From NCBI GenBank assembly GCA_963775835.1, contig CAVZKV010000012.1:558001-622000 (forward strand): 64,000 bases of DNA, in the 5' to 3' direction. The position numbers were made by a program, and so were the translations under genes. This DNA comes from AWTP1-13 sp963775835. Its GTDB lineage: Bacteria; Pseudomonadota; Alphaproteobacteria; Rhizobiales; Hyphomicrobiaceae. How positions within the stretch are numbered: position 1 is the stretch's first letter; every line of letters starts with the position of its first letter. A model generated the notes under the pieces. The model saw only the letters and a program-made list of their open reading frames with translations, had not been told where the DNA came from and ran no database searches. Positions 17,912-25,123 of the stretch are shown here, piece by piece.

Positions 17912-18921
17912 GGCTCGGCCCGGGCGGCGGGCGCTTCGATCGGCCGCGGCGCCGGCATGGGCGCCGATGGCTGTGGCAGGCGCAGGGGCTCCTCCCAGCC
18001 GCGCACGTGTCGTTTCAGCACGGAGCTCAAACCGCCGCGCATAAACAAGACAAAGCCGACAAGCAGGGCGCCGAATGCAATCTCCTGCAGGCCTTTAAAG
18101 GCGCGCAGCGCCTCGAGCAGAAGGATGATCAGGCCCGCGCCCAGCACCGAGCCGGTGATCGAGCCCAACCCGCCGACCACGATCATGGCTTTTTGCAGCA
18201 CCATCTGAAACAGATCGAAGCCCTCGGGAGCCACGAAATTCAGCATTGCCGAATAGAGCCCACCCGCCGTTCCCGCATAAAAACCGCTGATGCCGAAGGC
18301 AAGCGCCTTGTAGCGCAACAGATCGACGCCCAAACTTTGCGCCGCCACCTCGCCATCGCGCACGGCGACAAAGGCGCGGCCCAGGCGTGAAGCCACCAAG
18401 TTCTGCGCGAACAGGAAGCGCGCCAGCATCAAGGCAAGGCTCAGGTAATAAAGGCCAAGCGGCTTGTCGATCGGCAACGGCGCAAACGACAAGGGCGGGG
18501 TCTTGAAGCCACCGGCGCCGAAGGTGACACTCTCCCAGTGCAGGAACACCCATTGCGTGGCTTGCGCGAAGGCCAGCGTCGACAGCGCCAGGTAAAGACC
18601 ACTGAGACGGAGCGCCGGCAGCGAAATCGCCAAGCCGACCGCCGTCGCCAACAGCGCGCCGGAGGGAAACGCCAACCAGAAGGACCAGCCGAGCCGCACC
18701 TGCAGCAACCCGGTGGCATAGGCGCCGATGCCGAACATGGCCGCGTTGGCGAACGCCAGTTGCCTGGCGTAGCCGACCAGGATGTTGAGACCGATCGCCA
18801 GCAGGACATAGACGAGGATGAGATTGGCAATGAACAAATGATAGACATTGGCAAACGCCGGCAGCACGATCGCCGCGGCCAACAGCGCCAACAGCACATT
18901 GCGTCGGCCGAACAGCGCCAC
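17908..18921 (-). CDS. livM: branched-chain amino acid type ABC transporter permease LivM
   Basis: A 337-residue polytopic permease starting with GTG. It has about eight to ten membrane segments and the EAA-like region around ARLGRAFVAVRDGEVAAQSL, followed by YKALAFGISGFYAGTAGGLY, both typical of LivM. The tail after residue 315 is Pro/Arg-rich and soluble. The start lies two bases after the livH stop, and the end overlaps livG by four bases. The gene is intact. It would form the channel together with LivH, which is scrambled here. Confidence 0.9.
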   Translation of the reverse strand: MALFGRRNVLLALLAAAIVLPAFANVYHLFIANLILVYVLLAIGLNILVGYARQLAFANAAMFGIGAYATGLLQVRLGWSFWLAFPSGALLATAVGLAISLPALRLSGLYLALSTLAFAQATQWVFLHWESVTFGAGGFKTPPLSFAPLPIDKPLGLYYLSLALMLARFLFAQNLVASRLGRAFVAVRDGEVAAQSLGVDLLRYKALAFGISGFYAGTAGGLYSAMLNFVAPEGFDLFQMVLQKAMIVVGGLGSITGSVLGAGLIILLLEALRAFKGLQEIAFGALLVGFVLFMRGGLSSVLKRHVRGWEEPLRLPQPSAPMPAPRPIEAPAARAEP

Positions 18922-18923
18922 GT

Positions 18924-19513
18924 TTACACTCTCCGCGTCTTTGCCGGGCCGAGTAAACCGCTCGGCCGCAGCACCAGCACGGCCATGATGACGATGAACG
19001 GGGAGAGCTCCATCACGCTGGAATGGATGTAGCCTCCCGCCATCGACTCGGCGATGCCGACGATCATGCCGCCGAGCACCGCTCCCGGCAGACTGCTGAG
19101 CCCACCGAGCACCGCCGCCGCAAATCCCTTGAGGAAGAAGGCAAAACCAATATCGGGATAGAGCAGGGTGAGGGGCGCGGTCAGCACGGCGGCGGCCGCG
19201 GCAATGGCAGCGCCGATGCCGAAGGCCAGCGTATAGATGCGATCGGTACGAATGCCGACCAACCTCGCGGCCCTGGCGTTATCGGCGGTGGCCTGCATCA
19301 TCTTGCCGGCCCGCGTAAAGCGGAAGAAGACCACAAACAGCAGCAGGATCACGGCGGTACCGGCCAGCACGGCCAGCTGTTGCGGGATCACCATGATGTT
19401 GCCGACCATGATCGGGTCAGGCGACGTGATGGGCGGAAAGGCGAGGTAGTCGGCCTTGCCGCCCCAGATCGTGCGGGCAAGGCCCTTAAGGATGAAGGCG
19501 ATGCCGACCGTTG
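18924..19513 (-). pseudogene. livH: livH block 4 of 4 (C-terminal part), minus strand
   Basis: Encodes TVGIAFILKGLARTIWGGKA, then MVGNIMVIPQQLAVLAG and the rest of a LivH permease through LLGPAKTRRV. It includes the EAA-like region NARAARLVGIRTDRIYTLAF. It lies two bases before livM in the normal operon orientation. The preceding LivH residues are nearby but in separate, partly inverted blocks (19514-19567, 19568-19639 and 20256-20423). An ATG at 19409 could start a 161-residue stub lacking the first membrane segments. Confidence 0.85.
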
Positions 19514-19567
19514 CGCGAAGCCGAAGGCGAGGGCAAAGGCAAAGGTAGCGAGATAATTGATACCGAG
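19514..19567 (-). pseudogene. livH: livH block 2 of 4 (second membrane segment), minus strand
   Basis: Minus-strand reading gives LGINYLATFAFALAFGFA, the LivH membrane helix expected directly after the N-terminal block ending WMLHVQ and before LGCLTDRIAFRPI. It keeps the operon orientation but is joined to the wrong neighbours. Its 5' edge meets the inverted block 3 at the palindrome CCGAGCTCGG (19563-19572), and its 3' edge meets block 4. Assignment relies on the known order of segments in LivH of this type. Confidence 0.7.
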
Positions 19568-19639
19568 CTCGGCTGCCTGACGGATCGCATCGCCTTTAGA
19601 CCGATCGCCAAATCGGACGTGGTAAGTCTGGTCTTGGCG
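19568..19639 (+). pseudogene. livH: livH block 3 of 4, inverted
   Basis: Plus-strand reading gives LGCLTDRIAFRPIAKSDVV followed by SLVLA, the cytoplasmic loop and strand that directly precede TVGIAFILKG in LivH. It lies in place between block 2 and the livK C-terminal block, but on the opposite strand to the operon. Its last codon (GCG) abuts livK sequence at 19640-19645. Confidence 0.8.
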
Positions 19640-19643
19640 GATG

Positions 19644-20252
19644 GAGATCCTAAAGGCGAAGGGTATCACCCCGGTCGCCGACGAGGAGCTCTCCCCCGAT
19701 GCCAATGATGCCACCGCCCAGGTTTTGCGGCTCAAGGCAACGAACGCCGACGCGGTCATCATGGTGCTCTATCCCAAGCCCGCCGCGGTCTACATTCGCG
19801 ACGCCCAGAAGCTTGGCTTCAAGCCGCTCAACATTGGGCAAAGCGGGATTGCCGATCCGGCCGCCTTTGAGGAGCAAGTCGGCGTGCCCGGTGCCACCGC
19901 GAGCTTCCGCACGATCTCGCAGGTGAAATTCACGCCCGAGGATCCGGCCATGGACAAGTGGCGCAAGCTGGTAGAGGCGAAATTTCCGGGCGATCGGCTT
20001 TCGGTCTACAATTTGTTCGGCATCGGCAGCGCCCAGGTGCTGGTGGAGGCGCTCAAGCGCGCCGGACCGGATTTGACACGGGAAAAGCTGCAGGCGGCGT
20101 TCGCCACCATCAAGGGCTTCAACACCGACGTGCACCCCGGAGCGGTCACGTGCTCGCAGAGCGATCATCGCTGTCATAAATCCCCGGCATGGCTTGCCAA
20201 GGATCCCGGCGGTCCCATCCGCATGCTCGGCGTGACGACGGTCGAGAACTAG
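19644..20252 (+). pseudogene. livK: livK block 5 of 5 (C-terminal half), inverted
   Basis: Encodes EILKAKGITPVADEELSPDA through the C-terminal lobe of a type I periplasmic binding protein (YPKPAAVYIRDAQKLGFKPL, YNLFGIGSAQVLVEALKRAG) to a stop at 20252. Joined after the minus-strand middle block (ending RYAPLLE), it gives a continuous reading frame: YAPLL-EILKAKG. The inverted unit also carries the livH start three bases after this stop, in normal gene order. An ATG at 19641 makes it look like a separate short gene, but it has no signal peptide and no N-lobe. Confidence 0.9.
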
Positions 20253-20255
20253 GCC

Positions 20256-20423
20256 TTGCTGCTCTTCAGCTATCTGCTGATGAGCGGGATAACGACGGGG
20301 GCGTTGTACGGCCTCGTCGCCCTGGGGTTCGTGGTGGTGAACAAGGCCACGGGCGTCATCAATTTCGCTCAGGGCGAGTTCTTCATGTTCACGGGCTTCG
20401 TTGCTTGGATGCTGCACGTCCAG
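20256..20423 (+). pseudogene. livH: livH block 1 of 4 (N-terminal part), inverted
   Basis: Begins with TTG at 20256 and encodes LLFSYLLMSGITTGALYGLV, then VINFAQGEFFMFTGF and AWMLHVQ, the first membrane segments of LivH. It follows the livK stop by three bases, as in an undisturbed livK-livH junction. It then runs into the minus-strand livK middle block. Bases 20419-20423 fit both blocks (TCCAG / CTGGA). Confidence 0.9.
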
Positions 20424-20768
20424 CAGCGGCGCATAGCGCGCTCGGCCCCAGGCATCCTTCATCGAAATCATGGCGATGCGCTTGGCCCCTTGTTGCTGGG
20501 CAAACAACACTTGCGCCTCACTCTCGATGGTGGAAGTCAATGCCGTCGAGTAAATGTTCGGTGCGGGCGGCACGGTGATGCCGTCATGCACGGAGGCGAA
20601 AATCAGGGTCGGGATTTTCGCGGTCTCGATCGCCTCGCGGGCGGCAAAGGTGGCGTTGCTGCAGCCGCCGCCGATCAGGCAAATACCTGATCCTGATGCG
20701 ATGGCCGAGGCGGCGTCGCAGCGATCGTCTTCGCGCACCAACTGCAGCTTGCGGCCGTGGATGCCGCC
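20419..20768 (-). pseudogene. livK: livK block 4 of 5 (N-lobe middle), minus strand
   Basis: Reading minus from 20768: GGIHGRKLQLVREDDRCDAA, then LIGGGCSNATFAAREAIETA, KIPTLIFASVHDGIT and AMISMKDAWGRARYAPLL. These are the ligand-binding N-lobe of a LivK-type binding protein. It keeps the operon orientation. Near 20690 a few codons and one base are missing: DQVFA and LIGGG are in different frames, and about eight residues before DQVFA are absent. This block is thus also damaged, apart from the inversions around it. Confidence 0.85.
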
Positions 20769-20771
20769 GAC

Positions 20772-20825
20772 GGCAAACTGCCCATGAACGGCGTCGAGGT
20801 CGTGTTCGACGAGGTCAACGCCGCC
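20772..20825 (+). pseudogene. livK: livK block 3 of 5, inverted
   Basis: Plus-strand GKLPMNGVEVVFDEVNAA is the helix that in LivK-type proteins follows GTFGALTGPGYLY and precedes GGIHGRKLQL. It is located where expected between its neighbours but on the opposite strand. Left of it the minus-strand block ends at 20768, three bases away. Confidence 0.8.
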
Positions 20826-20830
20826 GCAAT

Positions 20831-20899
20831 GAGCCCGGCGTCAGCGCCGACAGCATCAGGATCGGCACCTTCGGGGCGCTCACGGGACCCGGCTACCTC
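20831..20899 (+). pseudogene. livK: livK block 2 of 5 (mature N-terminus), inverted
   Basis: Plus-strand EPGVSADSIRIGTFGALTGP then GYL is the first beta strand of a mature LivK-type protein. It should follow the signal peptide directly. It sits next to the signal peptide block but on the other strand, and is followed by a stop (TAG at 20900). Confidence 0.85.
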
Positions 20900-20901
20900 T
20901 A

Positions 20902-20979
20902 GGCGAACGCATCTGCACCAGCGCCAATGGCCAGCGCGGCGGCAAGCGCCGCAAATCTGGGCAGACGTGACATCAGCAT
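20902..20979 (-). pseudogene. livK: livK block 1 of 5 (start and signal peptide), minus strand
   Basis: ATG at 20979, with AAGGAGG five bases upstream, starts MLMSRLPRFAALAAALAIGA followed by GADAFA, a standard Sec signal peptide. The frame stops right after it because the mature N-terminus is inverted. The strong ribosome binding site and signal show that livK initiates here, 54 bases after the stop of the CoA-transferase gene. Confidence 0.85.
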
Positions 20980-21032
20980 GCTTTCCTCCTTCGCGGGAGC
21001 TCAAGTTTATCCCGCGCTCCGAGCTCGCGCCA

Positions 21033-22208
21033 TCACCTTCCCGCCGCGGGCGCCGCCGGCCGGTTCGCAGCGGGCGCGCCGCCGAGCACCTCGGCGGTGT
21101 GCTCCCCCAACCGCGGCGCCGGCCGGCGCAGGGTGCCCGGCGTCTCGGATAGCTTCACCGGAATGCCCAGCGTCTTGACCGTGCCCGCCGCCGGATGTGC
21201 GGTATCGACCGCCATGCCGCGCGCCACCACATGCGGATCCGCCATCGCCTGGTCGAATTCCAGCACCGGACCAGACGGAATGCCCGCCGCCTCGAGCGCC
21301 GCCAGCCAATAGGCGGACGGCTTTGTCCTAAAGTGCCCCTCGAGCAGGGCCACCAGCGCGTCGTTGTTGCGCACGCGCTCGCCGTTGCTTGCAAAACGCG
21401 CATCCTTGCTCAGTTCGGAGGCGCCGAGCAAATCGCACAGCCTGATCCAGAAATTGTCCTGTGCCGCGCCGAGGGTGATCCAGCCGTCCGCCGTCGGAAA
21501 CACTTGATAGGGCGAGCTGCCCCGGTGCGCCTGGCCAAGACGCGGCGGCGTCGTGCCGGTGGCGGCAACGTGCGCCGCTTCATAGACCCCGAAGGAGAGC
21601 GCCGATTCCAGCAACGAAGTCTCGACCAACTGGCCGCGCCCGCTGCGGTGCCGCGCCTCCAGCGCGCACAGAATCCCGATCGCCAGGTGCATGCCCGCCG
21701 CCACATCCGAGATGGCGATCGGCATCCGGTGCGGCGGCCCATCCTTCGGGCCGCACACGCTCATCAAACCCGACATCCCCTGGGTCACAAGATCAAAGCC
21801 GCCGCGATCGCGATAGGGGCCCGTCTGCCCGAAGCCGGAGATGGCCGCGTAGATCAAGCGCGGATTGCGCGCCGAGAGCGTGGCCCACCCCAGCCCCAAG
21901 CGCTCGAGCGTGCCCGGCCGGAAATTTTCGATCAGGACATCGGCGCCGTCGATGAGGCCAAGGAGCTGCGTTTTGCCGGCTTCCGTCTTCAAGTCGATGA
22001 CCACGGAACGTTTGTTGCGGTTCCAAATCATGAACGGGGCGCTTTCGCCGCCGACAAACGGCGGCATTTTGCGGGCATCGTCGCCGCTGCCGGGGCGCTC
22101 GACCTTGATAACGTCCGCACCGTGGTCCGCGAGCACCATGGCGCAGTAAGGCCCCGATAGATGACCGGAGAGATCTACGATCTTAAGGCGTTCCAATGCG
22201 CTTGCCAT
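21033..22208 (-). CDS. CaiB/BaiF family (class III) CoA-transferase
   Basis: A 391-residue class III CoA-transferase. The N-terminal LKIVDLSGHLSGPYCAMVLA and HGADVIKVERPGSGDDAR carry the usual CoA-binding start. ENFRPGTLERLGLGW and ISGFGQTGPYRDRGGFDLV follow; the aspartate in the last motif is the position of the catalytic nucleophile in this family. The enzyme moves CoA between acyl-CoA and a free acid in the cytoplasm. It is the first gene of the minus-strand operon that continues into livK-H-M-G-F. The transporter may therefore bring in the acid that this enzyme activates (inference). Divergent from the enoyl-CoA hydratase. Confidence 0.9.
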   Translation of the reverse strand: MASALERLKIVDLSGHLSGPYCAMVLADHGADVIKVERPGSGDDARKMPPFVGGESAPFMIWNRNKRSVVIDLKTEAGKTQLLGLIDGADVLIENFRPGTLERLGLGWATLSARNPRLIYAAISGFGQTGPYRDRGGFDLVTQGMSGLMSVCGPKDGPPHRMPIAISDVAAGMHLAIGILCALEARHRSGRGQLVETSLLESALSFGVYEAAHVAATGTTPPRLGQAHRGSSPYQVFPTADGWITLGAAQDNFWIRLCDLLGASELSKDARFASNGERVRNNDALVALLEGHFRTKPSAYWLAALEAAGIPSGPVLEFDQAMADPHVVARGMAVDTAHPAAGTVKTLGIPVKLSETPGTLRRPAPRLGEHTAEVLGGAPAANRPAAPAAGR

Positions 22209-22295
22209 CGGCTTTCACTTTGTCCCATGCCAGATTTTTCGTTTATTGTGCCCACTTCTAGCGCCTCGCGCACTTCCTTTCTGACAGGGTCGGTC

Positions 22296-23084
22296 GTGGT
22301 CACTCAACAAGACATTGTGCTTTCTTGCGAAACTAGCGGCGTGGCGACCGTTACCCTGGATCGTCCCGCCAAGCGCAACGCAGTCTCGCTTGCCATGTGG
22401 CGACGGCTCGGCGAAATCTTCGCTGAGCTGGGCGCCCGCGATGACGTGCGCGCCATCATTCTGACCGGGGCGGGTGGACACTTTTGCGCCGGCGCCGACA
22501 TCTCCGAGTTCGCTTCAGTCCGCGCCGACGCGCAATCGGGACGCAGCTACGAGGCGGTCAACGAGGCCACTACGCTCACCTTGCGCGACTGTTGCAAGCC
22601 GACCATCGCCGCGATCTCGGGTTACGGCATGGGCGGCGGCTGCGCCCTGGCCTTGGCTTGCGACCTCCGGGTCGGGGACGCCAGCACGCGCATGGGTATT
22701 CCCGCGGCCCGACTCGGCGTCGTCTACGGCGAACTGGATTGCGCCCTGCTCCACCGCCAGGTCGGTCTTGCCAATGCCAAACGCGTGCTCTTCACCGGCC
22801 GCGCCTTCGCCGCCGAGGAGTGTCTCGCCATGGGTCTCCTCGACATGGTGGCGGCCGACACCGCGCTCGGCGGCGCCAAGGCGCTAGCCGATGAGATCGT
22901 CGGCAACGCGCCGCTCTCGCTCGGCGGCTCCAAGCTGATCCTCGAGGCTTTGAGCGCCGGTACCGTCGAGCACAGGCGCGCGGAGATCTCCGACCTGATC
23001 GAAGCGGCGATGAACAGCACGGACTACCGCGAAGGGGCACGCGCCTTTCTCGCGAAGCGCCGGCCCGTCTTCACCGGTCGATAG
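22296..23084 (+). CDS. enoyl-CoA hydratase/isomerase family protein
   Basis: A crotonase-fold protein of about 262 residues. GAGGHFCAGADISEF and GYGMGGGCALALACDLR form the two oxyanion-hole segments. GMGGGC lacks a catalytic Glu at the first usual position, but GVVYGELDCALLH has an acidic residue near the second. It hydrates, isomerises or hydrolyses an acyl-CoA. The frame is open from 22161, but GTG 22296 (VVTQQDIVLSCETSG) fits the family N-terminus and leaves an 87-base gap to the divergent CoA-transferase. It is followed after 12 bases by the hydantoinase A gene, so probably the same transcript. Confidence 0.8.
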   Translation: MVTQQDIVLSCETSGVATVTLDRPAKRNAVSLAMWRRLGEIFAELGARDDVRAIILTGAGGHFCAGADISEFASVRADAQSGRSYEAVNEATTLTLRDCCKPTIAAISGYGMGGGCALALACDLRVGDASTRMGIPAARLGVVYGELDCALLHRQVGLANAKRVLFTGRAFAAEECLAMGLLDMVAADTALGGAKALADEIVGNAPLSLGGSKLILEALSAGTVEHRRAEISDLIEAAMNSTDYREGARAFLAKRRPVFTGR

Positions 23085-23096
23085 GGGCTCGCCGGC

Positions 23097-25115
23097 ATGC
23101 TCTGGCTCGGCGTTGATGTCGGTGGCACCTTCACCGATCTTGTGCTGTTTGACGTGGCCGCCGGCACGCTCCAGGTCTTGAAGACCCCCTCGACGCCGAG
23201 CAATCAGGCCGAGGGCATCCTGATCGGGCTTGACCGGCTTGGTATCCCGGCGGCGAACCTCAAACGCATCGTGCACGGCACGACCGTGGCAACCAACACC
23301 GCGCTCGAAGGCAACGGCGCGCGCCTTGCCGTCTTGGTGACGGCCGGTCATAGGGACGTGTTGGTCGTTGGCCGCGGCAATCGAACGGCAATGTACAACA
23401 TCAAGGCGCGTCCGTTGCGCCCCTTGGTGCCGCGCTCGCAACTGATCGAGGTCGGCGAACGACTGCGCGTCGACGGCTCGGTCCTGCGGGCCCTTGATGA
23501 GGCCGAGGTGAAGGCGGCTGCCGAGCGCTTGGCCGGCGAGGATATCGAAGCGGTGGCGGTTTGCTTCCTGCACGCCTATGCCAACCCGGCGCATGAGCAG
23601 CGCGCTGCGGCTCTGCTGGCCGAAAGACTGCCGAGCGCGACGGTGACGACCTCGGCCGAGGTTTTGCCCGAGTTCCGGGAATACGAGCGCTTCTCCACCA
23701 CGGCGCTCAATGCCTATGTCGCCCCGCGCATGAAGCGATATCTGCGCGATCTCAGCAAACGGCTGTCGCAGGCCGGTTCCTCGGCGCCGCTGGCCATCAT
23801 GACGTCGAACGGCGGCTCGCTGCCCGCCCACCGCGTCGAGGCGATGCCCGTGCTGTCGATGCTGTCCGGACCCGCCGCCGGCGTTATTGCGGCCGGACAT
23901 ATCGGCGCCACCACCGGCTATGCCGACCTCATCACCTGTGACATGGGTGGTACTTCGACCGACGTGTGCCTGCTGCGGGGTGGCGACTACGCCATGACGA
24001 CGGATGGTCGGGTCGGCGCCTTTCCCGTGAAGATACGCCAGATCGATATCAATTCGATCGGCGTCGGCGGCGGCAGCATTGCGACGCTCGGCACGGGCGG
24101 CTTTCTGTCCGTCGGTCCGCGCTCGGCGGGGGCAATGCCGGGTCCCGCCTGCTATGGCCGCGGCGGCCAAGAACCAACCGTGACCGATGCCAATGTGGTG
24201 CTCGGTCGGCTCGGTGTCGAGCAAGCGCTGGGCGGCGAGATTACCCTCGACGCGGCGGCGGCCAAGCGGGTGATGGCCGACTTGGCCGGGCGCCTTGGCC
24301 TGGGCACGATGCAAATGGCGGAGGGGATTTTGCGCATAGCCGCCGTTTCACTCGCCGGCGCCATCAAGGAAGTCTCGGTGATGCGCGGCATCGACCCGCG
24401 CGATTTCGCGCTCCTTCCCTTCGGCGGCGCCGGCCCCCTGCACGCGGCCGAAATCGCCGATGAGTTGGGCATGCGCACGGTCGTGGTGCCGCCGCTTCCC
24501 GGAAACTTCTCCGCGCTCGGGCTGCTGATCGCCGACGTGCGCCGCGACTTTGTCCGCACCCGCGTGTCCGCTACCGGCAAGACGTCGATCGGCGAGGTGC
24601 GCTCGGCGCTCGAGGAGCTGATGCGCAATGGCGCCGCCGAGCTCGCCGCGGATGGCTTCGTCGCCGACCGCGTTCGCTTCGCGGCAAGCCTCGACATGCG
24701 CTACGTGGGCCAGTCGTTCGAGCTCTCCGTTCCCGTGGCGGCGGACGTTGGCGGCATGGCTGCGATCGAGCACGCCTTTGCCGAAATCTATGCCGCGCGC
24801 TACGGCGCGGCGACCGGCCGCGCCGTCGAGATCGTCAGCTATCGCCTCGCCGCCTGGGGCCTTTCCGACAAGCCGCAGCTGCCACGCTTGCGTAGCGGCG
24901 GCCGTTCGCTCGCCGCCGCTGTGCGCGGCAGCCGGGCCATCCATATCGCCGGCGCCGAACGGCACGTCACCGTGTTGGATCGCGACCGCCTGCCGACCGG
25001 TGAAGCCAGCAATGGGCCCGTGCTGGTCGAGGAAGGCGGCGCCACCACCCTCGTGCCTGAAGGCTGGAGTGTCGAGCTCGACGCTGTTGGTTGCCTCGTC
25101 ATGCGCCGGAGCTAG
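23097..25115 (+). CDS. hydantoinase/oxoprolinase family subunit A
   Basis: A 672-residue HyuA-type subunit. The actin-like ATPase fold is seen in LGVDVGGTFTDLVLFD at the N-terminus, HGTTVATNTALEGNGAR, and the second phosphate motif TCDMGGTSTDVCLLRGG near residue 285. The family uses ATP to open lactam rings (5-oxoproline, hydantoins) or carboxylate ketones, always with a B subunit. Its partner follows eight bases downstream. Which reaction is done cannot be told from sequence. The pair sits in an operon with an enoyl-CoA hydratase and an SDR, which suggests degradation of a cyclic or carboxylated organic acid. Confidence 0.85.
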   Translation: MLWLGVDVGGTFTDLVLFDVAAGTLQVLKTPSTPSNQAEGILIGLDRLGIPAANLKRIVHGTTVATNTALEGNGARLAVLVTAGHRDVLVVGRGNRTAMYNIKARPLRPLVPRSQLIEVGERLRVDGSVLRALDEAEVKAAAERLAGEDIEAVAVCFLHAYANPAHEQRAAALLAERLPSATVTTSAEVLPEFREYERFSTTALNAYVAPRMKRYLRDLSKRLSQAGSSAPLAIMTSNGGSLPAHRVEAMPVLSMLSGPAAGVIAAGHIGATTGYADLITCDMGGTSTDVCLLRGGDYAMTTDGRVGAFPVKIRQIDINSIGVGGGSIATLGTGGFLSVGPRSAGAMPGPACYGRGGQEPTVTDANVVLGRLGVEQALGGEITLDAAAAKRVMADLAGRLGLGTMQMAEGILRIAAVSLAGAIKEVSVMRGIDPRDFALLPFGGAGPLHAAEIADELGMRTVVVPPLPGNFSALGLLIADVRRDFVRTRVSATGKTSIGEVRSALEELMRNGAAELAADGFVADRVRFAASLDMRYVGQSFELSVPVAADVGGMAAIEHAFAEIYAARYGAATGRAVEIVSYRLAAWGLSDKPQLPRLRSGGRSLAAAVRGSRAIHIAGAERHVTVLDRDRLPTGEASNGPVLVEEGGATTLVPEGWSVELDAVGCLVMRRS

Positions 25116-25123
25116 AAAGAGCA

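Noticed and set aside
19650..20741. A 363-codon minus frame as a single binding-protein gene
   Set aside because: Only its first 110 residues are LivK; the rest is antisense to the inverted LivK C-lobe, so it is a hybrid created by the inversion.
18924..20979. Insertion sequence or recombinase as cause of the livK/livH rearrangement
   Set aside because: No transposase or invertase reading frame and no long terminal inverted repeats are present in or next to the region.
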